A stretch of 64,000 bases of DNA from CAZKWG01 sp964615375 (lineage in GTDB: Bacteria; Myxococcota_A; UBA796; CAZKWG01): positions 1-64,000 of the forward strand of contig CAZTOW010000029.1 in assembly GCA_964615375.1 (NCBI GenBank), written 5' to 3'. Positions 52,901 through 61,419 of the stretch are shown piece by piece. The notes below the pieces were generated by a model. The model was given only the letters and a program-made list of their open reading frames with translations, was not told the origin of the DNA and did no database searches. The stretch's first letter is position 1. Each line of letters begins with the position of its first letter. Position numbers and translations under genes: made by a program.

Positions 52901-53585
52901 GCTCCGCGTACTCGTCGGTGACGTAGCCGTCGCCGTCCTGATCCCCGTCGTTGCCGTCGCAATTCTCATCGATGCCGTTGTACCAGATCTCCTCGGTGAG
53001 CTCGTCTGGAAAGTACGTTGGATCTGTGTCGTCGCAGTCAACGTCCCGGTCGTAGCCGTCCTGATCCGCGTCGTAGTCACTCCAGCCGTCGCAGTCCTGA
53101 TCCACCCCGTCGTACCAGACCTCCTCCACCCCCGGGTTGACCGCCGCGTCCTGGTCGTCACAGTCCTCGCCGCTCCCGTCCGCCGCCCCGGCGTAGCCGT
53201 CCAGGTCCTGGTCGTCGTCGTTGTCGTCGCAGTCCTGGTCCACCCCGTCGTACCAGACCTCGTCCTGCGCCGGGTTCACGCTGGCGTCCTGGTCGTCGCA
53301 GTCCTCGCCCGTCTCGTCGGCGGCCCCCACCCAGCCGTCCCCGTCCCGATCGTAGTCGTCGTCCCCAGCGCAGTCCTGGTCCACCCCGTCGTACCAGACC
53401 TCCTCCGCCCCCGGGTGGATGTCGGCCCCCCCGAGCCCCGAGCCCGCCGGACCCTCCCCCGCGTCCCAGCAGTCCCCGTCCTCCGCGGTGTAGCCGTCCC
53501 CGTCCATATCCAGGGCCTTCAACCCGCTCCCGCACGCGCCGAGAAGAGCCAGCGCAGACCACGCCATACGCGCCCACCGAGCCAT
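49980..53585 (-). CDS. MopE-repeat/FG-GAP lipoprotein
   Basis: ATG 53585 has GGAGGG upstream. The signal ends LALLGAC. The 1201-residue mature protein begins with short MopE units (DMDGDGYTAEDGDCWDA, WYDGVDQDC repeats). Variant units with DYDQDTDGY follow, and then longer Asp/Cys repeats. From about residue 810 come FG-GAP blades (FGGDIDGDGDDELLIAA, DLDGDGYDDLALGAP), ending PGTGY. It is a paralogue of the protein whose gene is cut at the right edge of the window (61.4-64 kb), and many blocks are identical in DNA. It is probably displayed on the outer membrane and divergent from the barrel-protein gene. Confidence 0.85.
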   Translation of the reverse strand: MARWARMAWSALALLGACGSGLKALDMDGDGYTAEDGDCWDAGEGPAGSGLGGADIHPGAEEVWYDGVDQDCAGDDDYDRDGDGWVGAADETGEDCDDQDASVNPAQDEVWYDGVDQDCDDNDDDQDLDGYAGAADGSGEDCDDQDAAVNPGVEEVWYDGVDQDCDGWSDYDADQDGYDRDVDCDDTDPTYFPDELTEEIWYNGIDENCDGNDGDQDGDGYVTDEYAELYGWGSHPAHLGAGDCWDDDPETADIPEGYDPINGLPALGPAKVGPASEETWYDGVNQDCGEEQDFDQDGDGYNTAFYPNRDDAVGDDCVDGSALDAANPASLEPWDVNPGATESWYDGTDQDCAGDDDYDQDTDGYPIAGYGMGSDDDCDDAQPSVHPGAEEDCSTSADEDCDGDTNDEGAIGCTNWYKDGDGDGYGSETEGACICEATATYETADSTDCDDADADINLGAEEGIGDEVDQDCDGTEICNKDYDNDGYSLDGDTKSSIDEDCDDSREATAAEPGGDCDDEDATINPGEDEEAGDEIDQDCDGDELCYADADNDGYRTTSTVTSLDEDCDDSGEALASEGDGDCDDSSSGVSPGDTEITGDEIDQDCDGDEVCYQDNDNDGYRTTSTRNSSDEDCDDDKEASSSETSGDCDDSASTVHPGASEVTGDEIDQDCDGDEVCYVDADNDGYRTTSTVTSSDEDCDDSGEASSLDPDEDCDDSENNVYPGASEVCEDDVVNDCESDELAALEECGWDLSVTLSTSTVDVTRSGAAASDAAGTKVSFGGDIDGDGDDELLIAATGASSGAGRVYVVNGPPIYNLALSSSSAYARYYTGVAADDTLGTALAGGVDLDGDGYDDLALGAPGTTCGTAYVITGPALPASATLSTSAYDAALTGIDGGDEAGDALAGVQDQDGDGYPELLVGATRGSSVKYSSGDVYLVEAPLSTISLDDTSVDYTWGGSYSSERIGSAVASGDLDDDGTPDVLIGGYDAAVSSSSAKYGKVWLLFGDGLSAGVLNSTRDMELQGVSTSDDLGKAIAVADVDGDGADDFLAGAPGVSSGAGAAYLVLGGTSLPSGAITSASADATLTGAASSDGAGTSLAAADLTGDGAAEIILGAPGADGSGTDMGRVYIFFEPVSGSLSVSSADVIYTGTASSDAAGTSVAAGGDTDEDGYLDLLIGAPGYDPSGASGGGMIYYIPGTGY

Positions 53586-53665
53586 GCACCCTCCAACGCC
53601 GTGAAGCATAGCACCTTGAAGGGGTGGTGGGAGTATGGTACTCAGGGCTGGTCAGGGTGGAAACG

Positions 53666-55105
53666 ATGATGAAGCTCCTCCTGTTTTTCTTGCTGGAGTC
53701 ACGCGCACAGGCCGCCTGCGAGGAGCTGACGACGCTCGCCGACGAGGTCGAACAGGCTGTGCTCGCGGTGGAGATCCCGGCGGGCCGCGCCGCCTTGCAG
53801 CGGGTCGAGCCCGCTCTGCGCTGCGATCTCCCCGTGGATCCAACACAGCTCGCCCGGCTCTGGCTGGCCGAGGCCGTGCTGGAGACCATCGACCCGAACC
53901 ACCCGTCCTCGAGCCGGGCGAGCCAGGCCTTCGCCGCCGCGGCGCGCGCCCAGCCTTCGACCTGGGTAAGCGCATACGGCGATGATCTTCGGGCAGCCCG
54001 CGACCAGGCCGTGAGCTCCGCCCAGGCCCTGTCCGCCGGGCGCGTCGAGCTCTCCCCCCCTCCCGGGATACGTCCGGTCTGGCTGGACGGTCGGGCCTTC
54101 GATCCCGCCCAGCCCGTCCCGGCTGGGCTTCACGCCCTGCAGGTCGCGGGGGACACGCCTGAGACCAGCTTCGCGCAGCTCATCATCCTGCCCGCGGGGA
54201 TGACGCTGACGGTCGAGACCGGGCTGCCGACGATCCAGGGCCCCGATCCTGCCCTGGTGGAGGACGCCCGCCGCGCGATCCAGCGGGCCGCCACCGACGA
54301 GTGGAACCTGGCGAACCCCGGTGAGGACGATCTCGACCGGGCGACCGAGCGCTTCTTGACCCGCTACCTGGAGCGCTATGGAGACGCCAGGGTGCGGGTC
54401 GAGGGCTTCGAGATCCCTGTCGTCATCTCTCAGGCCGCCGCCGCGCGGGCCCTCCTCGCCAGCCTCCCGGAGCGGCGCGCCCTGGCGGCGGCGCGCGAGG
54501 CCGAAGCGAAGGACCTGGGTCGGGGGCTGGCCGGGGAGCCCGTGTTCGCGCCCACCCTCATCGGCCCCCAGATCGGGCTGGGGGCTGGCTACGTGGCCGC
54601 CAGCGACGGGGCTGTCGCCGCGCCCAGGGTCCTGCTCACGCTGGGGGACCGCGCGGGCCTCGTCGAGAACATCGCGCGGGGGAGCCTGGGGCTGGACTTC
54701 GGCCTCAGCGGCAGCTTCGCGCGCGGGGAGGAGCCTTCGAGCTGGGCTGATGGGGACAGCGCACAGGATCTCCCGGCGAGCTCGCTCCGGTTGAGCTCGC
54801 TCCGCCTGCTCCTCGACTACGAGCGCGGGGCGATGGGGGTCGGCCTGGGCCCCACCTACAACCTGGGCTACCTGATCACGCGGGCGAGCGGAGCCTCCGA
54901 CGAGTCGGGCGCCTCAGACCTTCCGGTCCCCTACGGCGGCGGCGTGTTCGGCCCAGGAGCCGCCCTCTCCGCGCGTTACCTGTGGGATCTCCCCGGCCCG
55001 CTCTCCCTGGGCCCGACCCTGCTCGCCGAGATCTGGTCGGACGGAGACCGGCTCTACCCGTCCAGCCTGCTCACGCTGACCCTTCGCTGGCGCCCCGCCT
55101 CCTGA
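53666..55105 (+). CDS. Secreted protein with probable C-terminal beta-barrel
   Basis: ATG 53666, with GGTGGA upstream, gives MMKLLLFFLLESRAQA, a Sec signal. The earlier in-frame start at 53624 is less likely. The N-terminal ~120 mature residues are helical (LADEVEQAVLAVEI, QAFAAAARAQPSTW). A middle domain has VELSPPPGIRPVWLDG. The last ~200 residues alternate small and aromatic residues (GPQIGLGAGYVAASDG, GVGLGPTYNLGYLI), ending LTLRWRPAS. This suggests an outer-membrane barrel. The family is unknown. The Ser/Thr kinase gene follows 59 bases downstream, so the two may form an operon. Confidence 0.65.
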   Translation: MMKLLLFFLLESRAQAACEELTTLADEVEQAVLAVEIPAGRAALQRVEPALRCDLPVDPTQLARLWLAEAVLETIDPNHPSSSRASQAFAAAARAQPSTWVSAYGDDLRAARDQAVSSAQALSAGRVELSPPPGIRPVWLDGRAFDPAQPVPAGLHALQVAGDTPETSFAQLIILPAGMTLTVETGLPTIQGPDPALVEDARRAIQRAATDEWNLANPGEDDLDRATERFLTRYLERYGDARVRVEGFEIPVVISQAAAARALLASLPERRALAAAREAEAKDLGRGLAGEPVFAPTLIGPQIGLGAGYVAASDGAVAAPRVLLTLGDRAGLVENIARGSLGLDFGLSGSFARGEEPSSWADGDSAQDLPASSLRLSSLRLLLDYERGAMGVGLGPTYNLGYLITRASGASDESGASDLPVPYGGGVFGPGAALSARYLWDLPGPLSLGPTLLAEIWSDGDRLYPSSLLTLTLRWRPAS

Positions 55106-55164
55106 GACACGTCCCCAGTTGATCTCGGGAGCCCGCTTTGACATAGTGCGCCAGGAGGCTTCTT

Positions 55165-56817
55165 GTGAGCGGAAGAGCGATCGCCCGACGCCTGCGCTTC
55201 CAGACCCGGATCGGCGCTGGAGCCTTCGGGACGGTCTACCTGGGGGAGCTCAGCTCCCCCCAGGGCCTGCGCCAGCAGGTGGCGATCAAGGTCCTGAGCC
55301 GCGACGCCACGACGCCGGAGAGCGTGGCCCGGGCGCGCGACGAGGCGCGGCTGCTCGGTCTGCTGAACCACGACCACATCGTCAAGGTCTCCGAGCTCTT
55401 CGAGATTGACGGGCGCACGGCCTTCGTCATGGAGTACGTGGAGGGGATCAGCGCGGAGGCCCTGCTGGGGCGACTGGGGAGGCTGCCCCCCCGCGCGGCG
55501 CTGGCCATCGTGGCGGCGGTCGCCGAGGCGCTCGACGCCGCCTGGAACGCCATCGAGCCCGGGACCGCCCGACAGCTCAGGGTCATCCATCGCGACATCA
55601 AGCCGGCGAACGTGCTGGTGAGCGTGAGCGGGGGCGTGAAGGTGCTCGACTTCGGGATCGCGCGCGCGGAGTTCGACCGCGACGCGGAGACCCGCTCCGA
55701 CCACCCGGGCACACTGGCCTTCATGGCGCCGGAGTGCTTCATGGGGGCGCCACCGAGCCCGACCATGGACGTCTACGCGCTCGGCCTGACCCTGGCGCGC
55801 CTGCTCGGGCGGCGGGATCTCAGCCGGCTCGTCTCCCAGGAGACCCGCTTCCTGAGCCAGCGTGAGCAGCTGCTCGGGGAGCTGCACGACGCGCTCCCCC
55901 GCGGGCCCTGGCTGGAGGACCTGATCGCGCTGCTCCGCAGGATGCTCGCCTGGCGGCCGGAGGATCGGCCTGTAGGCCCCGAGCTTCAGGACCTCCTGCT
56001 CGGTCTGGAGGAGCGCGCCCCTGGCGAGCGGCTGCGCGCGCTGGCGCGTCGCGTCGTCCCAGCCGCTCTCGCTGACGGCCGGCGCTCTGGGGGCCTCGGC
56101 CAGTCCGACGTGCCTGAGGAGCTGACGCTCTCGGGGCAGAGCGAGGTCGAGCCACCTCCTACGCCTTCGCGCCCTCCTCGCCCAGCCCAGACCTGGACCA
56201 TCGCGGCGGGCGCGCTGGCCGCCGGCGCGACGCTCGGGCTGCTCCTGCTGATCGGCGGCGGCGCCTGGTGGCTCTCGCGCGCGACCACGCCGACCGCGAC
56301 CTCCGACGGTCCCGCGACCCCCTCGGTCCCCTCGACCGCCGCTTCGACGAGCACCCCCAACACCCCGACCAGCGCTCCACCCCGCGCGGCCAGCGACCCC
56401 GCGAGCTCCCCGCGCGCCAGCGAGGTCAAGAGCGCCGCGAGCACGACGGGGCAAGCGACGACACCCTCGGCAACGAAGAGCTCCACCCCGCGCGCGGGCA
56501 AGGCTCAGGCGAGCGCTGGCGCCTCGAACGGGAAGAGCGCCCCCGTCCCTCCCGAGCCCACCTCCACCCAGACGCCCGCCACCACCCGAAAGGTGACCAT
56601 CGCCTCCCTACCCTTCGGCCTCTCCGTGAGCATCGACGGCACCACGCGCGGGAAGACGCCTCTCGTCGTCGATCTCACCGAGGGTGAGCATCAGATCGCC
56701 GTCGAGTCGCCGGGCGGTCAGTCCACCTCACGCTCTATCGATGTCGGCGAAGATCACCCGAACAAATACTCCTGGGACATGGCGAAGGACGCCTGGAGCG
56801 CGAGCATGAGCCGATGA
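55165..56817 (+). CDS. Ser/Thr protein kinase with transmembrane segment and PEGA domain
   Basis: GTG 55165 follows AGGAGG. The N-terminal kinase domain has the glycine loop IGAGAFGTV (16-24), the ATP lysine K42 in VAIKVL, HRDIKP at 142-147 with catalytic D144, and DFG at 162-164. The activation segment ends in APECFMG. A Pro-rich region and one membrane helix (about residue 350) follow, then a Ser/Thr/Ala-rich periplasmic linker. The end is a PEGA-like domain (IASLPFGLSVSIDGTTRGKTPLVVDLTEGEH). The kinase is therefore an inner-membrane Hanks-type kinase with an outer sensing part. It sits among the surface lipoprotein genes and may regulate them, which is inference. Confidence 0.9.
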   Translation: MSGRAIARRLRFQTRIGAGAFGTVYLGELSSPQGLRQQVAIKVLSRDATTPESVARARDEARLLGLLNHDHIVKVSELFEIDGRTAFVMEYVEGISAEALLGRLGRLPPRAALAIVAAVAEALDAAWNAIEPGTARQLRVIHRDIKPANVLVSVSGGVKVLDFGIARAEFDRDAETRSDHPGTLAFMAPECFMGAPPSPTMDVYALGLTLARLLGRRDLSRLVSQETRFLSQREQLLGELHDALPRGPWLEDLIALLRRMLAWRPEDRPVGPELQDLLLGLEERAPGERLRALARRVVPAALADGRRSGGLGQSDVPEELTLSGQSEVEPPPTPSRPPRPAQTWTIAAGALAAGATLGLLLLIGGGAWWLSRATTPTATSDGPATPSVPSTAASTSTPNTPTSAPPRAASDPASSPRASEVKSAASTTGQATTPSATKSSTPRAGKAQASAGASNGKSAPVPPEPTSTQTPATTRKVTIASLPFGLSVSIDGTTRGKTPLVVDLTEGEHQIAVESPGGQSTSRSIDVGEDHPNKYSWDMAKDAWSASMSR

Positions 56818-56823
56818 GCGGGC

Positions 56824-59241
56824 TCAGTACCAGGTCGTGAAGACGAAGACCGCGCCCGCGTCCGCGCTCCCACCCGCGACATAGCCCGGCGCGCCGATGG
56901 CGAGATCGGACCAGCCGTCCCCGTCCGTATCTCCCACTCCCGCCGCTGCCGAGCCGAGCGCCTCGCTGGTCGCTCCTCCGTAGATCACGACCCCCTCCCC
57001 GTCGCCCAGGGTCAACGTCCCCTCACTCAGCCCAGAGACGAGCCAGAGCGCGCCCGAGCCGCTCCCGCCCTCGTCGCTCCCCGGCGCCCCGAGGACGAGA
57101 TCACCGAGCCCGTCCCCGTCCACGTCGAAGCCGCTGGAGAGCGCGCTCCCCAGAGCGTCACCGACGGAGGCGCCCACCAGGACAGCGTCCGCGTCGTCCA
57201 CATCTGCAGAGAGCGGAGGGTACTCGGCGCCGAGGAGCAGCGACACCCGCCCTCGGTCAGTTCCGTAGGCTGGCGCGCCGATCAGCAGGTCTGCATAGCC
57301 GTCATCATCCACATCTCCCGCCCCCGTGAGCGTGGTCCCCGCCTCGTCTCCAGCCGAACCACGGAAGACGAGGTCCACGACGTCCAGCAGCGCGCCATCG
57401 CCAGCAGGTCCGAGCACCAGGCCCGCCAGACCAGCCTTGGAACCTCCATCGTTGTTGTAGGGCGCGCCGACCAGCAGATCCGCGCTCCCGTCGCCATCCA
57501 CGTCCCCCACAGCCGCGGTCGCCGTCCCAGCCAGATCCGAGGCCTCACTCCCCGTCAGCCGCAGATCGTATGCGGAGCTCACCGTCAGGCTCCCGGCCGT
57601 GAGCGGCCCCAGCAGCACGAAGACGGCCCCGGCCTCCGACAGGGAGCCTGAGGTGTACCCCGGCGCGCCGACGAGCAGATCCGCGCTCCCGTCGCCGTCC
57701 ACGTCGCCCGTGCTCACCGAGGAGCCGGTGCGCTGGCTGGCGCTGCCCCCCCTCGCGACCACGTCGGCGTCGCTCGCGCTCTCGGCCCCCGAAACGGGCC
57801 CGAACGCGACGGAGACGGCCCCTGCGTTCGACGCCCCGCTGTAGTCCTTGTAGGGCGCGCCGAAGACCACGTCATGGTAGTCATCCCCGTCGAGATCCTC
57901 GCCTCCAGCGAGGCCCCTCCCGAGCTGGTCCGAGCTGCCTCCCGTCCATCGCGCGGTGTAGGTGGTGTCCGAGAGCGCCTCGCTCCCCAGGGTCAGCGGC
58001 CCGCCCAGCAGATACACGCCCGCTGACGAATCCGGGGCTCCGACCAGGACATCCTCAAAACCGTCCCCGTCCACGTCCCCCGCCGCGGCGAGGGCCCCTC
58101 CGAGCATCAGGTCCACGCTGGCGCCAACCCGCGCGACATTGGCGCCCTCCGTCCCCTCCGCGTCGAGGATGCAGGTCAGACGCGCCACATCCTCCTCGAG
58201 ATCACAGTCTTCGAGATCGCCGGTGGCGCACAGCTCCTCTGCGTCAGGACTGACCTCCGCGCGGGCGTCGTCACAGTCCCCGGCCTCATCAAGGTACCCC
58301 GCCTCAGGCTCGCAGCGCTGCGCTGCGTCGAGCTCGTCGCCATACCCGTCCTCGTCCGCGTCGCGATACCAGGTGCTCGTGGAGCTCAGATCCAGATCCT
58401 CGTCGGCGTCATCGACGAGGGTGTCGCAGTCGTCGTCCATGCCATTGCAGACTTCGGACGCGACTGGGCTCACCTCGGGCTGCGTGTCGTCACAGTCCTC
58501 CTCGTTGTCCGTATATCCCGTCGGGGCCGAGCATCCCAGGGCGACCTCGGCCGGGTCGCCGTACCCGTCCCCGTCAGCGTCCAGGTACCAGCTCGGCGCG
58601 TCATCCACGTCCTCGTCGATGTCGCCGTCACAGTCCTCGTCCTGCTCGTCGCAGCTCTCCGTACCCGCCGGGCTGATGTTCGGATCCGCGTCGTCACAGT
58701 CTTCGTCATTATCCACATACCCTTCGGGCTCTTCGCAGGACCTCATCGCCTCCGTGGGATCTCCAAAGCCGTCCTCGTCGCTGTCCCGAAACCAGGTCTC
58801 GGCCCCCTCGACCTCATCGTCCGCGACGCCGTCGCAGTCCTGATCGACGCCATCGCAGCTCTCCTCAGCCCCTGGGTGGATCTCGGGGTCTCCATCGTCG
58901 CAGTCTTCACCCTCCTCGACGTAGCCTCCCGGATCCTCACAGTCCGCGATCTGACTCTCGGGATCTCCGTACCCGTCCTCGTCGGCGTCCAGATACCACA
59001 GGGTCAGCGCGACATCGGAGTCGTCCGCGTCCACGTCTCCGTCACAGTCGTTGTCACGCCCGTCGCAGATCTCCGTCGCGCCGGGGTTCACCGTCGCGGA
59101 CGCGTCGTCGCAATCCTCCTGCTCGTCGCCCGTCGCGGACGCGGGGAAGCCATCCCCGTCGGCGTCCACCTTCTCGTCGGGGGAGCCACAGCCAGCGACG
59201 AGCCAGAGCCACAACCCAACCTTGCCAGACGTCGAGGACAT
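56824..59241 (-). CDS. MopE/FG-GAP lipoprotein
   Basis: The 805-residue product has a signal with lipobox LVAGC. The first ~350 residues hold MopE-type units (DADGDGFPAS, DGRDNDCDGDVD, DCDDGDPEIHPGAEESCDG), each with a DADEDGYGD-type turn and cysteine pairs. FG-GAP blades follow (GDVDGDGFEDVLVGAPD, EDLDGDDYHDVVFGAP), ending AVFVFTTWY. The gene runs convergent with the kinase gene, 6 bp apart, and its order of repeats matches the next gene upstream. It is most likely a surface-exposed calcium-dependent protein. Confidence 0.85.
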   Translation of the reverse strand: MSSTSGKVGLWLWLVAGCGSPDEKVDADGDGFPASATGDEQEDCDDASATVNPGATEICDGRDNDCDGDVDADDSDVALTLWYLDADEDGYGDPESQIADCEDPGGYVEEGEDCDDGDPEIHPGAEESCDGVDQDCDGVADDEVEGAETWFRDSDEDGFGDPTEAMRSCEEPEGYVDNDEDCDDADPNISPAGTESCDEQDEDCDGDIDEDVDDAPSWYLDADGDGYGDPAEVALGCSAPTGYTDNEEDCDDTQPEVSPVASEVCNGMDDDCDTLVDDADEDLDLSSTSTWYRDADEDGYGDELDAAQRCEPEAGYLDEAGDCDDARAEVSPDAEELCATGDLEDCDLEEDVARLTCILDAEGTEGANVARVGASVDLMLGGALAAAGDVDGDGFEDVLVGAPDSSAGVYLLGGPLTLGSEALSDTTYTARWTGGSSDQLGRGLAGGEDLDGDDYHDVVFGAPYKDYSGASNAGAVSVAFGPVSGAESASDADVVARGGSASQRTGSSVSTGDVDGDGSADLLVGAPGYTSGSLSEAGAVFVLLGPLTAGSLTVSSAYDLRLTGSEASDLAGTATAAVGDVDGDGSADLLVGAPYNNDGGSKAGLAGLVLGPAGDGALLDVVDLVFRGSAGDEAGTTLTGAGDVDDDGYADLLIGAPAYGTDRGRVSLLLGAEYPPLSADVDDADAVLVGASVGDALGSALSSGFDVDGDGLGDLVLGAPGSDEGGSGSGALWLVSGLSEGTLTLGDGEGVVIYGGATSEALGSAAAGVGDTDGDGWSDLAIGAPGYVAGGSADAGAVFVFTTWY

Positions 59242-59255
59242 CGCCCCTCCAGCGC

Positions 59256-61394
59256 TCAGTACCAGGTCGTGAAGAGGAACACCGCGCCGGCGTCCGCGCT
59301 GTCACCCGTGGCGTACCCAGGGGCACCCACCGCGAGATCGGACCAGCCATCCCCGTCCGTGTCCCCGACCGCCGCCGCGGCGATCCCGAAGGCCTCGCTC
59401 GCCCCACCCCCGGAGATCACGCTGCCCTCGCCGTCCCCCATCGTGAGCGCGCCCTCGCTGAGCCCGGAGACGAGCCACAGCGCGCCCGAGCCGCTCCCGC
59501 CATTGTCCGCTCCGGGCGCGCCGAGGATGAGGTCGTCGAGCCTGTCGCCGTCCTGATCGAAGCCGCCAGCGAGCGCGCTCCCCAGCGCGTCACCGACCGA
59601 CGAGCCCTGCAGGACCGCGGCAGCGTCATCCACGTCCGCGGAGCCAGGCGGATACTCCGCGCCGAGGAGCAGCGACACCCGCCCCCTGTCCGTGTCGTAG
59701 GTCGGCGCGCCGATCAGCAGATCCGCGTAGCCGTCGTCGTTGACGTCCCCGGGCCCGGCCAGGGCGCTCCCCACCTCGTCGTTCGCGGCGCCGCGGAAGA
59801 GGAGCCCAGCGACGTCCAGCAGAGCTCCACCGCTGGCAGGGCCAAGGATGAGGCCCGCGATCCCCGCCTTCTCACCGCCATCATCGTTGAACGGGGCCCC
59901 CACCATGATGTCCCCCAACCCGTCCCCGTCCACATCCCCGACCGCCGCCAGAGCCGTACCCAGCGAGTCCAGCTCCTCATCCCCGGTCCACTGGAGGTCG
60001 AATTCGTCGTCGAGGGAGAGCGCGGCCGCAGAGAGCGGCCCGAGCAGCGCATAGACCGCCCCCGTCTCCGACAGCGCTCCCGGCGCTCCAATCAACAGAT
60101 CGGCCGCGCCGTCCCCGCTGATGTCTCCAAGGCTCAGGGCCTGCCCGGCATGCGCGCTCCCCTCCGGCCCCTCCGCGCTCAGATCGCTCGCGCTCGCGCT
60201 GGCCGCGCCGCTCAGCGGCCCGAAGGCGACATAGGCCACGCCCGCGTTCGAGTCCCCGGGGAAATCCTCGGCTGGCGAGCCCATGGCCACGTCATCGTAG
60301 CCATCTTCATCCAGATCCTCCCCCCCCGCGAGGCCGCGCCCCAGCTGGTCCGAGCCCCCTGCCGTCCACCTGGCCGTGTAGGCCCCGCTGGAGAGCGCCG
60401 CGGTCCCCACCGTCAACGGCCCCCCGAGGAGGAAGACCCCGCCTGTGTTGTCCGGCGCCGCGACCAGCAGGTCCGCCAGACCGTCCCCGTCCACGTCACC
60501 GCCCGCCGCGACGACCGCCGCCAGGCCCACGTCCGCCTCCTCCCCATAGCGGACGATGGTGGCGCTGGCGCGATCCCCCGCCTCCACGCAGCTCACCCGC
60601 GCGCCGGACTCCCCGAGATCGCAGTCCTCGACCACACCCGTCGCGCACTCCTCCGTGGCCGCGGGGCTGATCTGGTCGTCGGCGTCATCACAGTCACCAT
60701 CCTGCTCGACGTAACCCTCGCTCGGCGAGCATCGCAGCTCGGAGTCCGCGCCGCTGCCGTAGCCGTCATCGTCCGCGTCCCGATACCAGGGCAGGAGCGA
60801 CGCGGCGTCCAGACTGTCGTCGGCGTCGTCCTGGAGCTCGTCACAGTCATTGTCCAGCCCGTCGCAGATCTCCACGGCGCCGGGGCTGATCTGCGCGTTG
60901 ACGTCATCGCAGTCCGAGCTGTCGGCCACGTACCCATCGGGAGCCGCGCAGGCGCTCACCATCTGCGCCGAATCGCCGTAGGTGTCCCCGTCCGCGTCTC
61001 GGTACCAGACGGGCGCGTCCGAGACCTCCTCGTCCACCGACCCGTCGCAGTCCTGATCCACACCGTCGCAGCGCTCCTGGGCGCCAGGGTTCACGCTGGC
61101 GTCCGCGTCGTCGCAGTCCAGCTGCGCCGGCTCCGACGCGCTGGCGGCGAAGCCGTCCTCGTCCAGATCGTCGTCGCAGTCCTGATCCACGCCATCGTTC
61201 GGGTCGTCCCCGGCCCCAGGGAAGACGTCACCACCGCTGAGGCCATCGACGGAGCCCTCGACCCCATCCCAGCAGTCCCCCTCGGAGGGCGAAAAGCCGT
61301 CCCCGTCGAGATCCCTGGCCTCCCAGCTTGCCCCACATCCGCTCACCAGGAGCGCTGGGACAGCCAGAGAGCGCAGGCTTCGAGCCAGGGGCAT
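59256..61394 (-). CDS. MopE/FG-GAP lipoprotein, close paralogue
   Basis: ATG 61394, with GGAGGTGAGG upstream, is preferred to the GTG at 61400. The signal ends LLVSGC. The 712-residue protein has fewer MopE units than its neighbour (DLDGDGFSPSEGDCWDG, DGVDQDCDGSVD, DGLDNDCDELQDD). A similar run of FG-GAP blades follows (GDVDGDGLADLLVAAPD, EDLDEDGYDDVAMGSPA), with the same ending AVFLFTTWY. It is only 14 bases upstream of the 56.8-59.2 kb gene, so the two likely form one transcript. Confidence 0.85.
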   Translation of the reverse strand: MPLARSLRSLAVPALLVSGCGASWEARDLDGDGFSPSEGDCWDGVEGSVDGLSGGDVFPGAGDDPNDGVDQDCDDDLDEDGFAASASEPAQLDCDDADASVNPGAQERCDGVDQDCDGSVDEEVSDAPVWYRDADGDTYGDSAQMVSACAAPDGYVADSSDCDDVNAQISPGAVEICDGLDNDCDELQDDADDSLDAASLLPWYRDADDDGYGSGADSELRCSPSEGYVEQDGDCDDADDQISPAATEECATGVVEDCDLGESGARVSCVEAGDRASATIVRYGEEADVGLAAVVAAGGDVDGDGLADLLVAAPDNTGGVFLLGGPLTVGTAALSSGAYTARWTAGGSDQLGRGLAGGEDLDEDGYDDVAMGSPAEDFPGDSNAGVAYVAFGPLSGAASASASDLSAEGPEGSAHAGQALSLGDISGDGAADLLIGAPGALSETGAVYALLGPLSAAALSLDDEFDLQWTGDEELDSLGTALAAVGDVDGDGLGDIMVGAPFNDDGGEKAGIAGLILGPASGGALLDVAGLLFRGAANDEVGSALAGPGDVNDDGYADLLIGAPTYDTDRGRVSLLLGAEYPPGSADVDDAAAVLQGSSVGDALGSALAGGFDQDGDRLDDLILGAPGADNGGSGSGALWLVSGLSEGALTMGDGEGSVISGGGASEAFGIAAAAVGDTDGDGWSDLAVGAPGYATGDSADAGAVFLFTTWY

Positions 61395-61419
61395 CCTCAC
61401 CTCCAGGGAGACAGGCTCA